NCBI RefSeq assembly: GCF_001941825.1
Contig: NZ_CP019038.1
Span: 62,001 to 126,000 of the forward strand
Source: Massilia putida
GTDB lineage: Bacteria; Pseudomonadota; Gammaproteobacteria; Burkholderiales; Burkholderiaceae_D
Direction: 5' to 3'
Length of the DNA: 64,000 nucleotides
The position numbers and the translations under genes were made by a program. The notes under the pieces are model-generated. The model made no database searches. It was not told the origin of the DNA and saw only the letters and a list, made by a program, of their open reading frames with translations. Shown here in pieces: positions 44,003-53,098 of this stretch (position 1 is its first letter; every line of letters begins with the position of its first letter).

Positions 44003-45709
44003 ATGAACCGTTTCGATACCCACGAGGTTTTCAACCAGGCGCCGCCGTTCGGCGACGTCAACCTGTTCCACTGCGATGCCGCGCTGCGGGAAGGCGTGAC
44101 CCGCGAGGGCGCCGAGTGGGCGGACGCCGGCCTGGAGCGGCTGGGCGCGGAACTGGGCCGCGCCGGCGTGCTCGACCTGGGCCGTCTGGCCAACGAGTTC
44201 CCGCCGCGCCTCGTGAATTTCGACCGGGGCGGCCACCGCGTGGACGAGGTCGAGTTCCATCCGGCGTGGCATGAATTGATGCGTCTCCTGATCGAGAACG
44301 GCGCGCATTCCCTGCCATGGGAAGCGCCCCGGCCCGGCGCCCAGGTCGCGCGCGCGGCCGCCTACCTCATGTTCGGCCAGGTCGAGAACGGTTCGCAATG
44401 CCCGGTGACGATGACGTACGCGGCGGTGCCGGCGCTGCGCCAGCACGCGGGCATCGCGGCGCGCTGGCTGCCGACGATTCTGTCGCGCGCTTACGATCCC
44501 CGTTCGCTGCCCATCGAGCAAAAGCGGGGCGCCCTGATCGGCATGGGCATGACGGAAAAGCAGGGCGGCACGGACGTGCGCGCCAACACGACACGGGCCA
44601 CGCGCATGAGCCCGGCCGTTGCCGAAAGCCGTTTCGGCGCGGATTGGAAAGAGGCATGGAGCCTCGTCGGCCACAAGTGGTTCTTTTCGGCCCCGCAATC
44701 GGACGCCCACCTCGTCCTGGCTCAGGCCGACGAGGGCGGCAGCGCCGGCGAAGCGTCGCCCGGACTCTCCTGCTTCTTCGTGCCCCGCTACCTGCCGGAC
44801 GGGACCCGCAACGCGATCCGCGTGCAGCGCCTGAAGAACAAACTGGGGAACAAGTCGAACGCCTCGTCCGAAGTTGAGTTCTGCGATGCGGTCGGCTGGA
44901 TGATCGGGAAGGAGGGGCGGGGCATCCCGACGATCCTCGAGATGGGCAGCCACACCCGGCTCGATTGCGTGACGGGTTCGGCCGGCATCATGCGCGCCGC
45001 CCTGTGCCATGCGCTGCATCACGCGCGCGCGCGCAGCGCGTTCGGCCGCCGGCTGGCCGAGCAGCCCCTGATGCAAAACGTATTGGCCGACCTGGCGCTG
45101 GAATCGGAAGCGGCCACCGCGTTCGCGTTGCGGCTCGCACGCTGCTTCGACGTCGGTGCGGACGGCGCCGTCGACCCGCGCGAGGCGCTGCTGGGCCGCC
45201 TCCTGACGCCGGCCGGCAAGTACTGGCTGTGCAAGCGCGGACCCGCGTTCGGCGCCGAGGCGATGGAAGTCATGGGCGGCAACGGATATGTGGAGGACGG
45301 CCCGCTGGCGCGCCTGTACCGCGAATTTCCCGTCAACTCGATCTGGGAAGGGTCCGGCAACGTGATGTGCCTGGACGTGTTGCGCGCGTTCGCCAAAGGA
45401 CCGGAAACGCGCGACGCCCTGGCCGCGGAGCTGGCGCTGGGAGCCGGCCGCGATGCCCGTTTCGACGCGTGTTGCGCACGTCTGCTGGATGACCTGGGCA
45501 CCCTGGCGGCCGACGAATTCGGCGCGCGCCGCCTCGCCGAACGACTCGTCGTGGCCGTGCAGGCCGGCCTGTTGCTGCGCCATGCGCCGCCTTTCGTGGC
45601 CGAGGCCTTCGTGGCGTCGCGCATCGCGGTGGACGTCGGCGGCGCGTTCGGCCGGCTGCCGGACGGCGTCGATTGCGCGGCGATCCTGGACCGGGCCCTC
45701 GTTGAATGA
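44003..45709 (+). CDS. aidB: AidB-like acyl-CoA dehydrogenase family protein
   Basis: 568 residues. It follows E. coli AidB along its whole length: THEVFNQAPPFGDVNLF, REGAEWADAGL, GMGMTEKQGGTDVRANT, LVGHKWFFSAPQSDAHLVLAQ, LKNKLGNKSNASSEVEF, GGNGYVEDGPLARLYREFPVNSIWEGSGNVMCLDVLR. AidB is a flavoprotein of the alkylation-damage (Ada) response that binds DNA through a C-terminal domain; its substrate is unsettled. No ada gene is adjacent. It starts with a strong ribosome site and is followed by upp after 122 bases. Confidence 0.93.
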   Translation: MNRFDTHEVFNQAPPFGDVNLFHCDAALREGVTREGAEWADAGLERLGAELGRAGVLDLGRLANEFPPRLVNFDRGGHRVDEVEFHPAWHELMRLLIENGAHSLPWEAPRPGAQVARAAAYLMFGQVENGSQCPVTMTYAAVPALRQHAGIAARWLPTILSRAYDPRSLPIEQKRGALIGMGMTEKQGGTDVRANTTRATRMSPAVAESRFGADWKEAWSLVGHKWFFSAPQSDAHLVLAQADEGGSAGEASPGLSCFFVPRYLPDGTRNAIRVQRLKNKLGNKSNASSEVEFCDAVGWMIGKEGRGIPTILEMGSHTRLDCVTGSAGIMRAALCHALHHARARSAFGRRLAEQPLMQNVLADLALESEAATAFALRLARCFDVGADGAVDPREALLGRLLTPAGKYWLCKRGPAFGAEAMEVMGGNGYVEDGPLARLYREFPVNSIWEGSGNVMCLDVLRAFAKGPETRDALAAELALGAGRDARFDACCARLLDDLGTLAADEFGARRLAERLVVAVQAGLLLRHAPPFVAEAFVASRIAVDVGGAFGRLPDGVDCAAILDRALVE

Positions 45710-45831
45710 AGGTCGCCATAAAACTTCGACAAAGGACGGGACAAACGGGCGCGCGGCTGGGATAATGTTTGCCATTTACCAAAACACCACGCCGTTGCCA
45801 CAAGCGACGGCTTTCGTATCGATTCCCGCTC

Positions 45832-46482
45832 ATGAAACAAGACCCGCGCTTCCCGAACCTGTTCATCCTGAACCATCCCCTGATCCAGCATAAGCTGTCC
45901 CACATGCGCGACCGCGGCACGTCCACGCGCACGTTCCGCGAACTGCTGCGCGAAATCACGCTGTTGATGGGTTACGAGATCACGCGCGACCTGCCGCTGA
46001 CGACGCGCACCATCGACACGCCGCTGATGACCATCGACGCCCCCGTCATCGCCGGCAAGAAACTGGCCATCGTGCCGATCCTGCGTGCCGGCGTCGGCAT
46101 GAGCGACGGCCTGCTGGAACTGGTGCCGTCGGCGCGCGTGGGCCACATCGGCGTGTTCCGCGACCCGGACACGCATCTGCCCGTCGAATACCTCGTGCGC
46201 CTGCCGGACACGACCGACCGCACGTTCATCCTGTGCGATCCGATGGTGGCGACGGGCAACTCGGCCGTGTACGCTGTCGACGTGCTGAAAAAGCGCGGCG
46301 TGCCGGACGACCAGATCCTGTTCCTGGCCCTCGTCGCGGCGCCGGAAGGCGTCGAGGTGTTCCACCAGGCCCATCCGGACGTGAAACTGTACGTCGCGTC
46401 GCTCGACGACAACTTGAATGACCACGCCTACATCGTGCCGGGACTGGGCGATGCGGGCGACCGCATCTTCGGCACCAAATGA
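45832..46482 (+). CDS. upp: Uracil phosphoribosyltransferase
   Basis: 216 residues from ATG 45832. [21 protein letters not shown] at the start (read in two halves), [23 protein letters not shown]-binding [14 protein letters not shown] (usual form DPMLATGGS) and the C-terminal uracil site [16 protein letters not shown]. It salvages uracil to UMP. The stop overlaps the Hpt gene (ATGA), so the two are coupled. Confidence 0.97.
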   Translation: MKQDPRFPNLFILNHPLIQHKLSHMRDRGTSTRTFRELLREITLLMGYEITRDLPLTTRTIDTPLMTIDAPVIAGKKLAIVPILRAGVGMSDGLLELVPSARVGHIGVFRDPDTHLPVEYLVRLPDTTDRTFILCDPMVATGNSAVYAVDVLKKRGVPDDQILFLALVAAPEGVEVFHQAHPDVKLYVASLDDNLNDHAYIVPGLGDAGDRIFGTK

Positions 46483-46853
46483 GCAACAGCGCGGATGCCG
46501 AGTTCTTCGCGCGTCTCGGCGAACTGAACGATAAATTCGCGGCGAGCCTGCCGCAGACGCTCGGCCGCCTGTCGGCCGCGCGCAACGAGTTCGACACGCA
46601 GCATCCGCCGCTGGCGCTGATCGAGCAAATGCATGCCGTTCTGCATACGTTGGCGGGCTCGTCCGCCACATTCGGTTTCCGCATCCTCGGTCAACAGGCG
46701 CGCATGCTGGAACAGCGCCTGCGCGTGCTGATGACGTTCGACGGCGTCGCGCCGCAGGAATGGGAAGCGTGGCTGGCCGAGCTGGACGTGTTCGTGGCCT
46801 GGGGCACCATCGACCCGAAAGCCGCTTATCCCAACGACGACTCAGCCGTTTAA
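46479..46853 (+). CDS. Hpt (histidine phosphotransfer) domain protein
   Basis: 124 residues, all-helical. [21 protein letters not shown] carries the phospho-accepting histidine in an HTLxGS motif; the usual lysine of HxLKG is alanine here. Stand-alone Hpt proteins relay phosphate between hybrid kinases and regulators. Coupling to upp (ATGA overlap) looks like simple packing and not a functional link. Confidence 0.82.
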   Translation: MSNSADAEFFARLGELNDKFAASLPQTLGRLSAARNEFDTQHPPLALIEQMHAVLHTLAGSSATFGFRILGQQARMLEQRLRVLMTFDGVAPQEWEAWLAELDVFVAWGTIDPKAAYPNDDSAV

Positions 46854-47007
46854 CCTTACAGCAAAGCACCTGTCAGGAAATCGTTTGATTTAGGACAAAC
46901 TTTATCTGCTTCCATGCCCTATATTTTGCGTAGTGCCGACGCATACGGGATCGGTAAAGGTTGGCGATAGGAATTGTTACGGATCCCGGTTTTATTTTGC
47001 GAAAACC

Positions 47008-47147
47008 GTGTACATGCGGGTTTATTCGGTATAATTAGGGATCGTTGGATTCGCGGTAGCAGTGCAGTTAGTCTGTCATTTGTTTCTTGCTTCTTCAAAC
47101 GATCGTAAACGGACTTCGGTCCACTTCAACTGAAATAGGAAATTGTA
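47008..47147 (+). promoter_or_regulatory. Promoter and long leader of the cold-shock gene
   Basis: TATAAT at 47030-47035 is a perfect -10; a weak TGTACA lies 15 bases upstream at about -35. The transcript would start near 47042, leaving a leader of about 105 bases before the ATG. Such long leaders fold differently at low temperature in cspA-type mRNAs. The whole gap 46854-47147 has no gene. Ribosome site aggaaa. Confidence 0.6.
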
Positions 47148-47351
47148 ATGGCAACTGGCATCGTAAAATGGTTCAATGACTCCAAAGGCTTCGGGTTCAT
47201 CACCCCGGACGAAGGCGGCGAAGACCTGTTCGCGCACTTCTCGGCGATCCAAACTCAAGGCTTCAAGTCGCTGCAAGAGAACCAGCGCGTTTCTTTCGAC
47301 GTGACCTCTGGTCCGAAAGGCAAACAAGCATCGAACATCCAGCCGCTGTAA
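47148..47351 (+). CDS. cspA: Cold-shock protein, CspA family
   Basis: 67 residues, a single OB-fold. [20 protein letters not shown] holds RNP1 (KGFGFI), then DLFAHFSAI holds RNP2-like residues. It binds single-stranded RNA/DNA as a chaperone. Monocistronic: its own promoter with a long leader before it and a hairpin terminator behind. Confidence 0.96.
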   Translation: MATGIVKWFNDSKGFGFITPDEGGEDLFAHFSAIQTQGFKSLQENQRVSFDVTSGPKGKQASNIQPL

Positions 47352-47370
47352 TTCGCTGAATGTCTGATAA

Positions 47371-47402
47371 AAAATCCTCGGAATCTCCGGGGATTTTTTT
47401 TG
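47371..47402 (+). terminator. Rho-independent terminator after cspA
   Basis: AAAATCCTCGGA, short loop, TCCGGGGATTTTTTTT: a stem with one mismatch followed by a run of T, about 20 bases after the cspA stop. Confidence 0.85.
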
Positions 47403-47434
47403 CCAAGCCGCAAGGCGTTGCGGCCTGGCTGTTA

Positions 47435-48349
47435 TCAGCCCGTCATATTCCGGCGCCAGTACTCCGGCTGAGAATAGGCGTGGCGCAGGAAATCGACGAA
47501 TACGCGGATGCGCAGCGGCAAGTGGCGGCGTTGCGCGAATACGGCATAGATATCGCTGCCGGGCGCCGCGTACTGCTCCAATACCGGCACCAGCAGGCCC
47601 GCCTCGATTTCCGAACTCACTTCCCACATCGACCGCCACGCCAGGCCGCGTCCGGCCATCGCCCAGTCGTGCAGCACGGCGCCGTCGTTGCATACCATAT
47701 TGCCGCCCACTTTCACTGTGACGATCTTGCCGTGGTCGCGGAAGGTCCAGCCCCGCTGGCTGCCCTGGCTGCTGATCGCCAGGCAGTTGTGCTTGCCGAG
47801 GTCGTCGAGGGTTTGCGGCGTGCCATAACGTTTCAGATAGCCCGGCGTGGCGACGACCACCCGGTGATTGTCGGCCAGTTTCACGCCGACCAGATTCGAG
47901 TCCGTCAGGCTGGCGATGCGGATCGCGATATCGACGCCTTCGCCGATGACGTCGACCACGCGGTCGGAGAGGTTCAGGTTGACGCTCACCTCGCGGTGCT
48001 CGGCGAGGAAGGAGGGCACCAGCGGCGCCACGTGCTGGCGGCCGAAGCCGGCCGGCGCGGAGACGACGAGGTGTCCCGTCGCGCGCGCACTCCGTTCGGA
48101 CACGGCCGCTTCCGCCTCTTCCAGCTCGGCCAGGATCCGCTGGCAATCATCGAGGAACGCCGCCCCTTCGTCCGTCAACGCCAGCTTGCGCGTGGTACGC
48201 TGTAACAGCTTGACGCCCAGGCGCGCTTCGAGCGCGTCCAAGCGGCGGCCGATCATGGCCGGCGCGATGCCTTCGGCACGTGCCGCGGCCGACAGGCTGC
48301 CGCGGGCGATCACTTCGACGAAGGTCGATATCTGACGAAAATGGTCCAA
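47435..48349 (-). CDS. LysR-family transcriptional regulator
   Basis: 304 residues from a TTG start at 48349 (DHFRQISTFVEVIARGSLSA); there is no ATG or GTG in frame near it. Winged helix-turn-helix at 1-60 (SAAARAEGIAPAMIGRRLDALEARLG), then the effector domain (GRQHVAPLVPSFLAEHREV, DIAIRIASLTDSNLVGVKL). It is divergent from malate synthase, which may be its target, though regulators of this CrgA-like branch often control dehydrogenases. Confidence 0.9.
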   Translation of the reverse strand: MDHFRQISTFVEVIARGSLSAAARAEGIAPAMIGRRLDALEARLGVKLLQRTTRKLALTDEGAAFLDDCQRILAELEEAEAAVSERSARATGHLVVSAPAGFGRQHVAPLVPSFLAEHREVSVNLNLSDRVVDVIGEGVDIAIRIASLTDSNLVGVKLADNHRVVVATPGYLKRYGTPQTLDDLGKHNCLAISSQGSQRGWTFRDHGKIVTVKVGGNMVCNDGAVLHDWAMAGRGLAWRSMWEVSSEIEAGLLVPVLEQYAAPGSDIYAVFAQRRHLPLRIRVFVDFLRHAYSQPEYWRRNMTG

Positions 48350-48520
48350 AGAATCCTCGATGCTTGCTTTGATCTGTGACAAAAACGCACAAATGAATAT
48401 ATTTTTTGTCTCGTTTAGGCGAGTAATAGTGAATATACTTGAAGCAATATCAAACGCCAAGCCGGCTTGTGCCAGGACGTGCGGCACAAACCGAATTTCA
48501 TACCAGAACAGGAGAACGCA

Positions 48521-50110
48521 ATGACCATCGCCACCCCAGCCGGAATGGAAATCCGGGCCGAGATCAAACCCGGCTACGAACAGATCCTGACGCCGGAAGC
48601 ACTCGCGCTGGTCGCGAAACTGAGCCGCGAATTCGAACCGCGCCGTCAGCAACTGCTGGCCGCCCGCGTGGAGCGCGCCAAGCGCCTGGACGCCGGCGAG
48701 CGCCCGGACTTCCTGGCCGAGACGGCCCACATCCGCAACGGCGACTGGAAGATCGCGCCGATTCCGAAGGCGCTCGAATGCCGCCGCGTGGAAATCACGG
48801 GCCCGGTCGAGCGCAAGATGGTCATCAACGCGCTGAACTCCGGTGCGGACAGCTATATGACCGACTTCGAGGATTCGAATACGCCGAACTGGGACAACCA
48901 GATCACCGGCCAGATCAATATGCGCGACGCCGTGCGTAAAACGATCTCGCTGGAACAGAACGGCAAGCAATACAAGCTGAACGACAAGGTCGCGACCCTG
49001 GTCGTCCGTCCGCGCGGCTGGCACCTGGACGAGAAGCACGTTCTCGTCGACGGCAAGCGCATCTCGGGCGGCATCTTCGACTTCGCCTTGTTCATGGTCC
49101 ACAACGCCAAGGAACAGCTGGCCCGTGGCGCCGGCCCGTATTTCTATCTGCCGAAGATGGAATCGCACCTGGAAGCGCGCCTGTGGAACGACATCTTCGT
49201 CATGACGCAGAACGAACTGGGCCTGCCGCAGGGCACCATCAAGGCGACCGTGCTGATCGAGACGATCGTCGCCGCCTTCGAGATGGACGAGATCCTGTAC
49301 GAACTGCGCGAGCACAGCGCGGGCCTGAACGCCGGCCGTTGGGACTACATCTTCTCCTGCATCAAGAAGTTCAAGCTGGACAAGGACTTCTGCCTGGCCG
49401 ACCGTCCGAAGGTCACGATGACGGCGCCGTTCATGCGCGCCTATGCGCTGCTGCTGCTGAAGACCTGTCACAAGCGGAATGCCCCGGCGATCGGCGGCAT
49501 GTCGGCTCTGATTCCGATCAAGAACGATCCGGAAAAGAACGAAATCGCGATGGGCGGCGTGCGCAGCGACAAGGCGCGCGACGCGACCGACGGCTACGAC
49601 GGCGGCTGGGTCGCGCACCCGGGCCTCGTCGACCTGGCGATGACGGAATTCAAGAAGGTGCTGGGCGACCGTCCGAACCAGATCGACAAGCAGCGTCCGG
49701 ACGTCGAAGTGACGGCCAAGGACCTGCTGGACTTCCGTCCGGAGACCCCGATCACGGAGGCGGGCCTGCGCTACAACATCAACGTCGGTATCCACTACCT
49801 GGGTGCCTGGCTGGCCGGCAACGGCTGCGTGCCGATCCACAACCTGATGGAAGACGCCGCCACCGCCGAGATCAGCCGTTCGCAGGTGTGGCAGTGGATC
49901 CGTTCGCCGAAGGGTGTGCTGGAAGATGGCCGCAAGGTTACGGCCGAGATGGTGCGTGCGATGATTCCGGAAGAGCTGGCCAACGCGAAAGCGGCCGCCC
50001 CGAACGGCGACAGCCCGACCTATGACCGCGCCGCCCAGATCTTCGAGCAGATGTCGACCTCGGAAGACTTCGCCGAGTTCCTGACGCTGCCGCTGTACGA
50101 AGAAATCTAA
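48521..50110 (+). CDS. aceB: Malate synthase A
   Basis: 529 residues from ATG 48521 (an upstream ATG at 48467 lacks a ribosome site). Signatures: [89 protein letters not shown]. It joins glyoxylate and acetyl-CoA in the glyoxylate shunt. Isocitrate lyase (aceA) is not in the window. Divergent from a LysR gene. Confidence 0.97.
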   Translation: MTIATPAGMEIRAEIKPGYEQILTPEALALVAKLSREFEPRRQQLLAARVERAKRLDAGERPDFLAETAHIRNGDWKIAPIPKALECRRVEITGPVERKMVINALNSGADSYMTDFEDSNTPNWDNQITGQINMRDAVRKTISLEQNGKQYKLNDKVATLVVRPRGWHLDEKHVLVDGKRISGGIFDFALFMVHNAKEQLARGAGPYFYLPKMESHLEARLWNDIFVMTQNELGLPQGTIKATVLIETIVAAFEMDEILYELREHSAGLNAGRWDYIFSCIKKFKLDKDFCLADRPKVTMTAPFMRAYALLLLKTCHKRNAPAIGGMSALIPIKNDPEKNEIAMGGVRSDKARDATDGYDGGWVAHPGLVDLAMTEFKKVLGDRPNQIDKQRPDVEVTAKDLLDFRPETPITEAGLRYNINVGIHYLGAWLAGNGCVPIHNLMEDAATAEISRSQVWQWIRSPKGVLEDGRKVTAEMVRAMIPEELANAKAAAPNGDSPTYDRAAQIFEQMSTSEDFAEFLTLPLYEEI

Positions 50111-50277
50111 GTTGGACCTCGACGCAGCCGCCATCGACCGGCGGTTGCGTCGTTACCACTGCCGTTGCGCCGCCGGCTATCCGCCGGGAAGCGCGCAACC
50201 CGTCTTCATCGATCCCGTTGCCCTGCAACCGCCAGGGCAAGGCATCGATCCGGGCCTCGCCTCTTCCCGCCTCACGT

Positions 50278-51075
50278 TCAGAACACGTTCTTCCATTCGC
50301 GCAGCGCCGCGAACACGGCCACCGGGTCCGCACCGGACGGCAGGCGGCCGGCCGCCGCCAGGCTCTCGATGATCGTCGGCTCGCGCGTACGCAGGAAGGG
50401 GTTCGTCGCTTTTTCGATGGCGATCGTCGATGGAATCGTCGGCAGGTGCGTGCCGCGCAGTTGGCTGTCGTTGGCGATGCGCATATGCAGCGCCCGGTTG
50501 CCCGGCTCCAGTGCTTCGGCAAAGCGCAGGTTCGCTAGCGTATATTCGTGGGCGCAATAGACCAGCGTATCGTCGGGAAGGGCGGCCAGTTTCGCGAGCG
50601 ATGCCGCCATCTGTGCGGGCGTGCCTTCGAACAGGCGGCCGCAGCCGCCGCCGAACAGCGTGTCGCCGCAGAACAGCCAGTGGCCGCCGTCGTCTTCGCG
50701 CACGTACGCGATGTGGCCGTTCGTGTGACCGGGCACGTCCAGCACGGCGAGTTCGAGGGCCAGCCCCGGCACCCGGACGCGGTCGCCTTCGCCCAGCGGA
50801 TGGTTGACCGTGACGATGCCGTCGTTGCGCGGTCCATACACGGGCACGTTGCTGTGTTCCAGCAGGGGCATCACGCCGCCAATGTGGTCAGCATGGTGAT
50901 GGGTGAGTAGAATGGCGGTCAGGGTGAGACCATTCGCCTGCAGGGCCGCGAGGATCGGTTCGGCGTCCCCCGGGTCGACCACTGCCGCATGGACGCCGTC
51001 ATGGATGAGCCACAGGTAATTATCCTTGAACGCGGGCACGGTCAGTACGGTCGGTTCAGTGGGCGCAGGAGTCAT
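50278..51075 (-). CDS. gloB: Hydroxyacylglutathione hydrolase (glyoxalase II)
   Basis: 265 residues from ATG 51075. Metallo-beta-lactamase fold with the metal motif [12 protein letters not shown], then [13 protein letters not shown] and [18 protein letters not shown], and [17 protein letters not shown] near the C-terminal domain. It hydrolyses S-lactoylglutathione to lactate and glutathione in methylglyoxal removal. Divergent from the methyltransferase gene, 17 bases apart. Confidence 0.96.
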   Translation of the reverse strand: MTPAPTEPTVLTVPAFKDNYLWLIHDGVHAAVVDPGDAEPILAALQANGLTLTAILLTHHHADHIGGVMPLLEHSNVPVYGPRNDGIVTVNHPLGEGDRVRVPGLALELAVLDVPGHTNGHIAYVREDDGGHWLFCGDTLFGGGCGRLFEGTPAQMAASLAKLAALPDDTLVYCAHEYTLANLRFAEALEPGNRALHMRIANDSQLRGTHLPTIPSTIAIEKATNPFLRTREPTIIESLAAAGRLPSGADPVAVFAALREWKNVF

Positions 51076-51092
51076 TGGGGTTTGAATAAAGG

Positions 51093-51884
51093 TTGGGCAT
51101 GGACAGCGCGGCATCCGAAAAATCCATTATAGCGCTCGACCGCTGGCTGCAATCGCCGGCGGGCGCGTACGTGCGCGCCTGGGAGCAGGCATGCCTGGAC
51201 GAGTTGACGGTCGATATCTTCGGCTTCAACGCGATCCAGATCGGCGTGCCCCAGATCGACGCGCTGGCCGCGAACCGCATGCCTAATAAATGGCAGGCGG
51301 CCACGCGCACCTCCACGGCCGACGAGCTGGCCTTCGCGGCGAAGAGCAAGCAGATCGCGGTGGCGCTCGACTTCGCCGAGCTGCCGTTCGCGTCGCAAAG
51401 CCTGGACCTCGTCGTGCTGCCGCACGTGCTCGAGTTCGCGGCCGAGCCGCACCAGGTGCTGCGCGAGGTGGAGCGCGTGCTGATCCCCGAAGGCCAGGTG
51501 ATCATCTGCGGCTTCAACCCGGCGAGCCTGTGGGGCGTGCGCCAGGGCATGGGACGCATCACGAGCAGCGACTACCTGCCGGCCGCGGGCGAGTTCATCT
51601 CTATGCCCCGTTTGAAAGACTGGTTAAAATTGTTGAATCTCGGCGTCACGCGCAGCCATTTCGGCTGTTACGCGCCGCCGTTCCGGACCGCGCAGTGGCT
51701 CAACCGCTTCGCCTTCGTCGAAGGCGCGGGGCGCCGCTGGTGGCCTTATCTCGGCGCCGTGTACATGGTGCACGCGATCAAGCGGGTGAAGGGCATGCAC
51801 ATCATCGGCCCGGCCTGGAACAAGAAGACGGCCAAGGCGCCGCAGGCGGTGCCGGCGACGAACCGCAACGAACATCACAAGTAA
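51093..51884 (+). CDS. Class I SAM-dependent methyltransferase
   Basis: 263 residues (an ATG at 51099 is also possible). The methyltransferase-11 core shows [34 protein letters not shown], then [20 protein letters not shown]. The N-terminal motif I is weak. The substrate is not known; this gene commonly lies between gloB and rnhA in Burkholderiales. It precedes rnhA by 25 bases. Confidence 0.85.
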   Translation: MGMDSAASEKSIIALDRWLQSPAGAYVRAWEQACLDELTVDIFGFNAIQIGVPQIDALAANRMPNKWQAATRTSTADELAFAAKSKQIAVALDFAELPFASQSLDLVVLPHVLEFAAEPHQVLREVERVLIPEGQVIICGFNPASLWGVRQGMGRITSSDYLPAAGEFISMPRLKDWLKLLNLGVTRSHFGCYAPPFRTAQWLNRFAFVEGAGRRWWPYLGAVYMVHAIKRVKGMHIIGPAWNKKTAKAPQAVPATNRNEHHK

Positions 51885-51909
51885 TACGCACAAAGGAAGA
51901 AAACGCAGC

Positions 51910-52350
51910 ATGACCAAAGTTGAGATTTTTACCGACGGTGCCTGCAAGGGAAATCCGGGCACCGGCGGCTGGGGCGCGCTGCTCGTGGCCGATGGCGGCC
52001 ACGAAAAGGAAATCTTCGGCGGCGAGCCGAACACGACCAACAACCGGATGGAACTCCGCGCCGTGATCGAGGCACTGACCACGCTCAACCGCCCATGCCA
52101 GGTCGTGCTGCACACGGACAGCCAATATGTGCAGAAGGGGATTTCGGAATGGATCCACGGCTGGAAGGCGCGCGGCTGGAAGACGTCGACCAAGGAACCC
52201 GTCAAGAACGACGACCTGTGGAAAGCGCTGGACGCCGCCCAGCAGCAGCACGCCGTCGAATGGCGCTGGGTGCGCGGCCATAACGGCCACCCGGGCAACG
52301 AACGCGCCGACGCGCTGGCGAATCTGGGTGCGGCTTCGGTAAAGCGCTGA
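51910..52350 (+). CDS. rnhA: Ribonuclease HI
   Basis: 146 residues. Catalytic residues visible in order: Asp in [13 protein letters not shown], Glu in [13 protein letters not shown], Asp in [14 protein letters not shown] and Asp in [12 protein letters not shown]. It removes RNA from RNA-DNA hybrids. In related genomes dnaQ follows; here only the first codons of dnaQ remain before foreign DNA. Confidence 0.98.
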   Translation: MTKVEIFTDGACKGNPGTGGWGALLVADGGHEKEIFGGEPNTTNNRMELRAVIEALTTLNRPCQVVLHTDSQYVQKGISEWIHGWKARGWKTSTKEPVKNDDLWKALDAAQQQHAVEWRWVRGHNGHPGNERADALANLGAASVKR

Positions 52351-52400
52351 TTTTGCTATACTAATTGGTTTTCCCTAACGCTTTTTGAGTCTTCACGCGC
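52351..52400 (+). promoter_or_regulatory. Native dnaQ promoter region
   Basis: TATACT at 52356-52361 is a good -10, with a TTCGGT-like -35 in the end of rnhA. It would now transcribe into the island. Confidence 0.4.
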
Positions 52401-52454
52401 ATGCGCCAAATCGTGATCTTCTATATAGGAAGCAGGAGTGTAAACGGTCAGTGA
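52401..52454 (+). pseudogene. dnaQ: dnaQ 5' fragment (DNA polymerase III epsilon), cut by island
   Basis: ATGCGCCAAATCGTG encodes MRQIV, the start of beta-proteobacterial DnaQ, which continues LDTETTG (first exonuclease motif). Here the frame continues IFYIGSRSVNGQ and stops at 52454. Its place right after rnhA is the conserved dnaQ position. The break is at about 52415. The rest of dnaQ should lie at the other end of the island, beyond 64000. Interruption of the proofreading subunit would give a mutator phenotype unless the gene is re-started there. Confidence 0.8.
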
Positions 52455-52561
52455 GTGACCCCATTCTCTTCTGTGATGCAGCTCTTCTAAAACCTCTTGT
52501 TGGTCAAATGTCGAGTAAAGTGTAAACCTAGAGCCGTTTTGCCCCCTCTCTGTTTACACTT
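52436..52561. repeat. Repeated AGTGTAAAC sites at the island edge
   Basis: AGTGTAAAC occurs at 52437-52445 and 52519-52527 in direct orientation and at 52552-52560 inverted. The last two extend to a perfect 10-bp inverted repeat (AAGTGTAAAC / GTTTACACTT). Three copies within 125 bases at the element edge suggest recombinase or accessory-protein sites. Confidence 0.5.
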
Positions 52562-53098
52562 CATGATGCCGTCCTGTTTGCAGTGGGTACTCAGCAATAA
52601 CCGGTGAACGTTCGTCCTGATGCACGACCCAGTCTCTTCCTACACTTGCAAACGGTAACCCACGCGATCCAGCCCGTCTCGCTTGGGATGCCGTAATGCA
52701 CGACAAGGCTTCTTCTCGCACGTCGTTCTAATACGATGCTTCTGCTTTTCTGTCTCTGCTTCGCAGCCTGATCTGAAATGAGGATCGCTTCAGGATCTGG
52801 GTGGGCTAGGAAGAAGTAAATTTTTGCAGCTAAAATAGTGGCAAATATTCATCGCACAAATATTATGAAAAGCGGTCGAGCATGCGACAGTTGTGCCGCT
52901 CACGTCCAGTTTGGCGTTGAAGGATCTTGTAACTCCTGCGAACAGGTCAGATGCAGGTAACGGGGACATGCTTTAGGGCCTAGATCGGTCGCGAATAGCG
53001 AAGTCGTTAATTCCTGTCACGAGTACGGTAACAAATTCAGAGGCATTCCGACTGCTTCACAAACGGTTGACGTCAGCGTCGAGGACGAAAGCATAGCT
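52562..53098. other. Gene-free left end of the dnaQ island
   Basis: No convincing reading frame. Pyrimidine-rich stretches (cttcttctcgc, tctgcttttctgtctctgcttc) and a later AT-rich part (about 52815-52870) that may hold the promoter for the gene at 53099. No tRNA or known RNA recognised. Confidence 0.45.

Noticed and set aside
47435..50134. 899-codon minus-strand frame reading through the LysR gene and opposite malate synthase.
   Set aside because: Only the part downstream of 48349 is a LysR protein; the rest is antisense to aceB.
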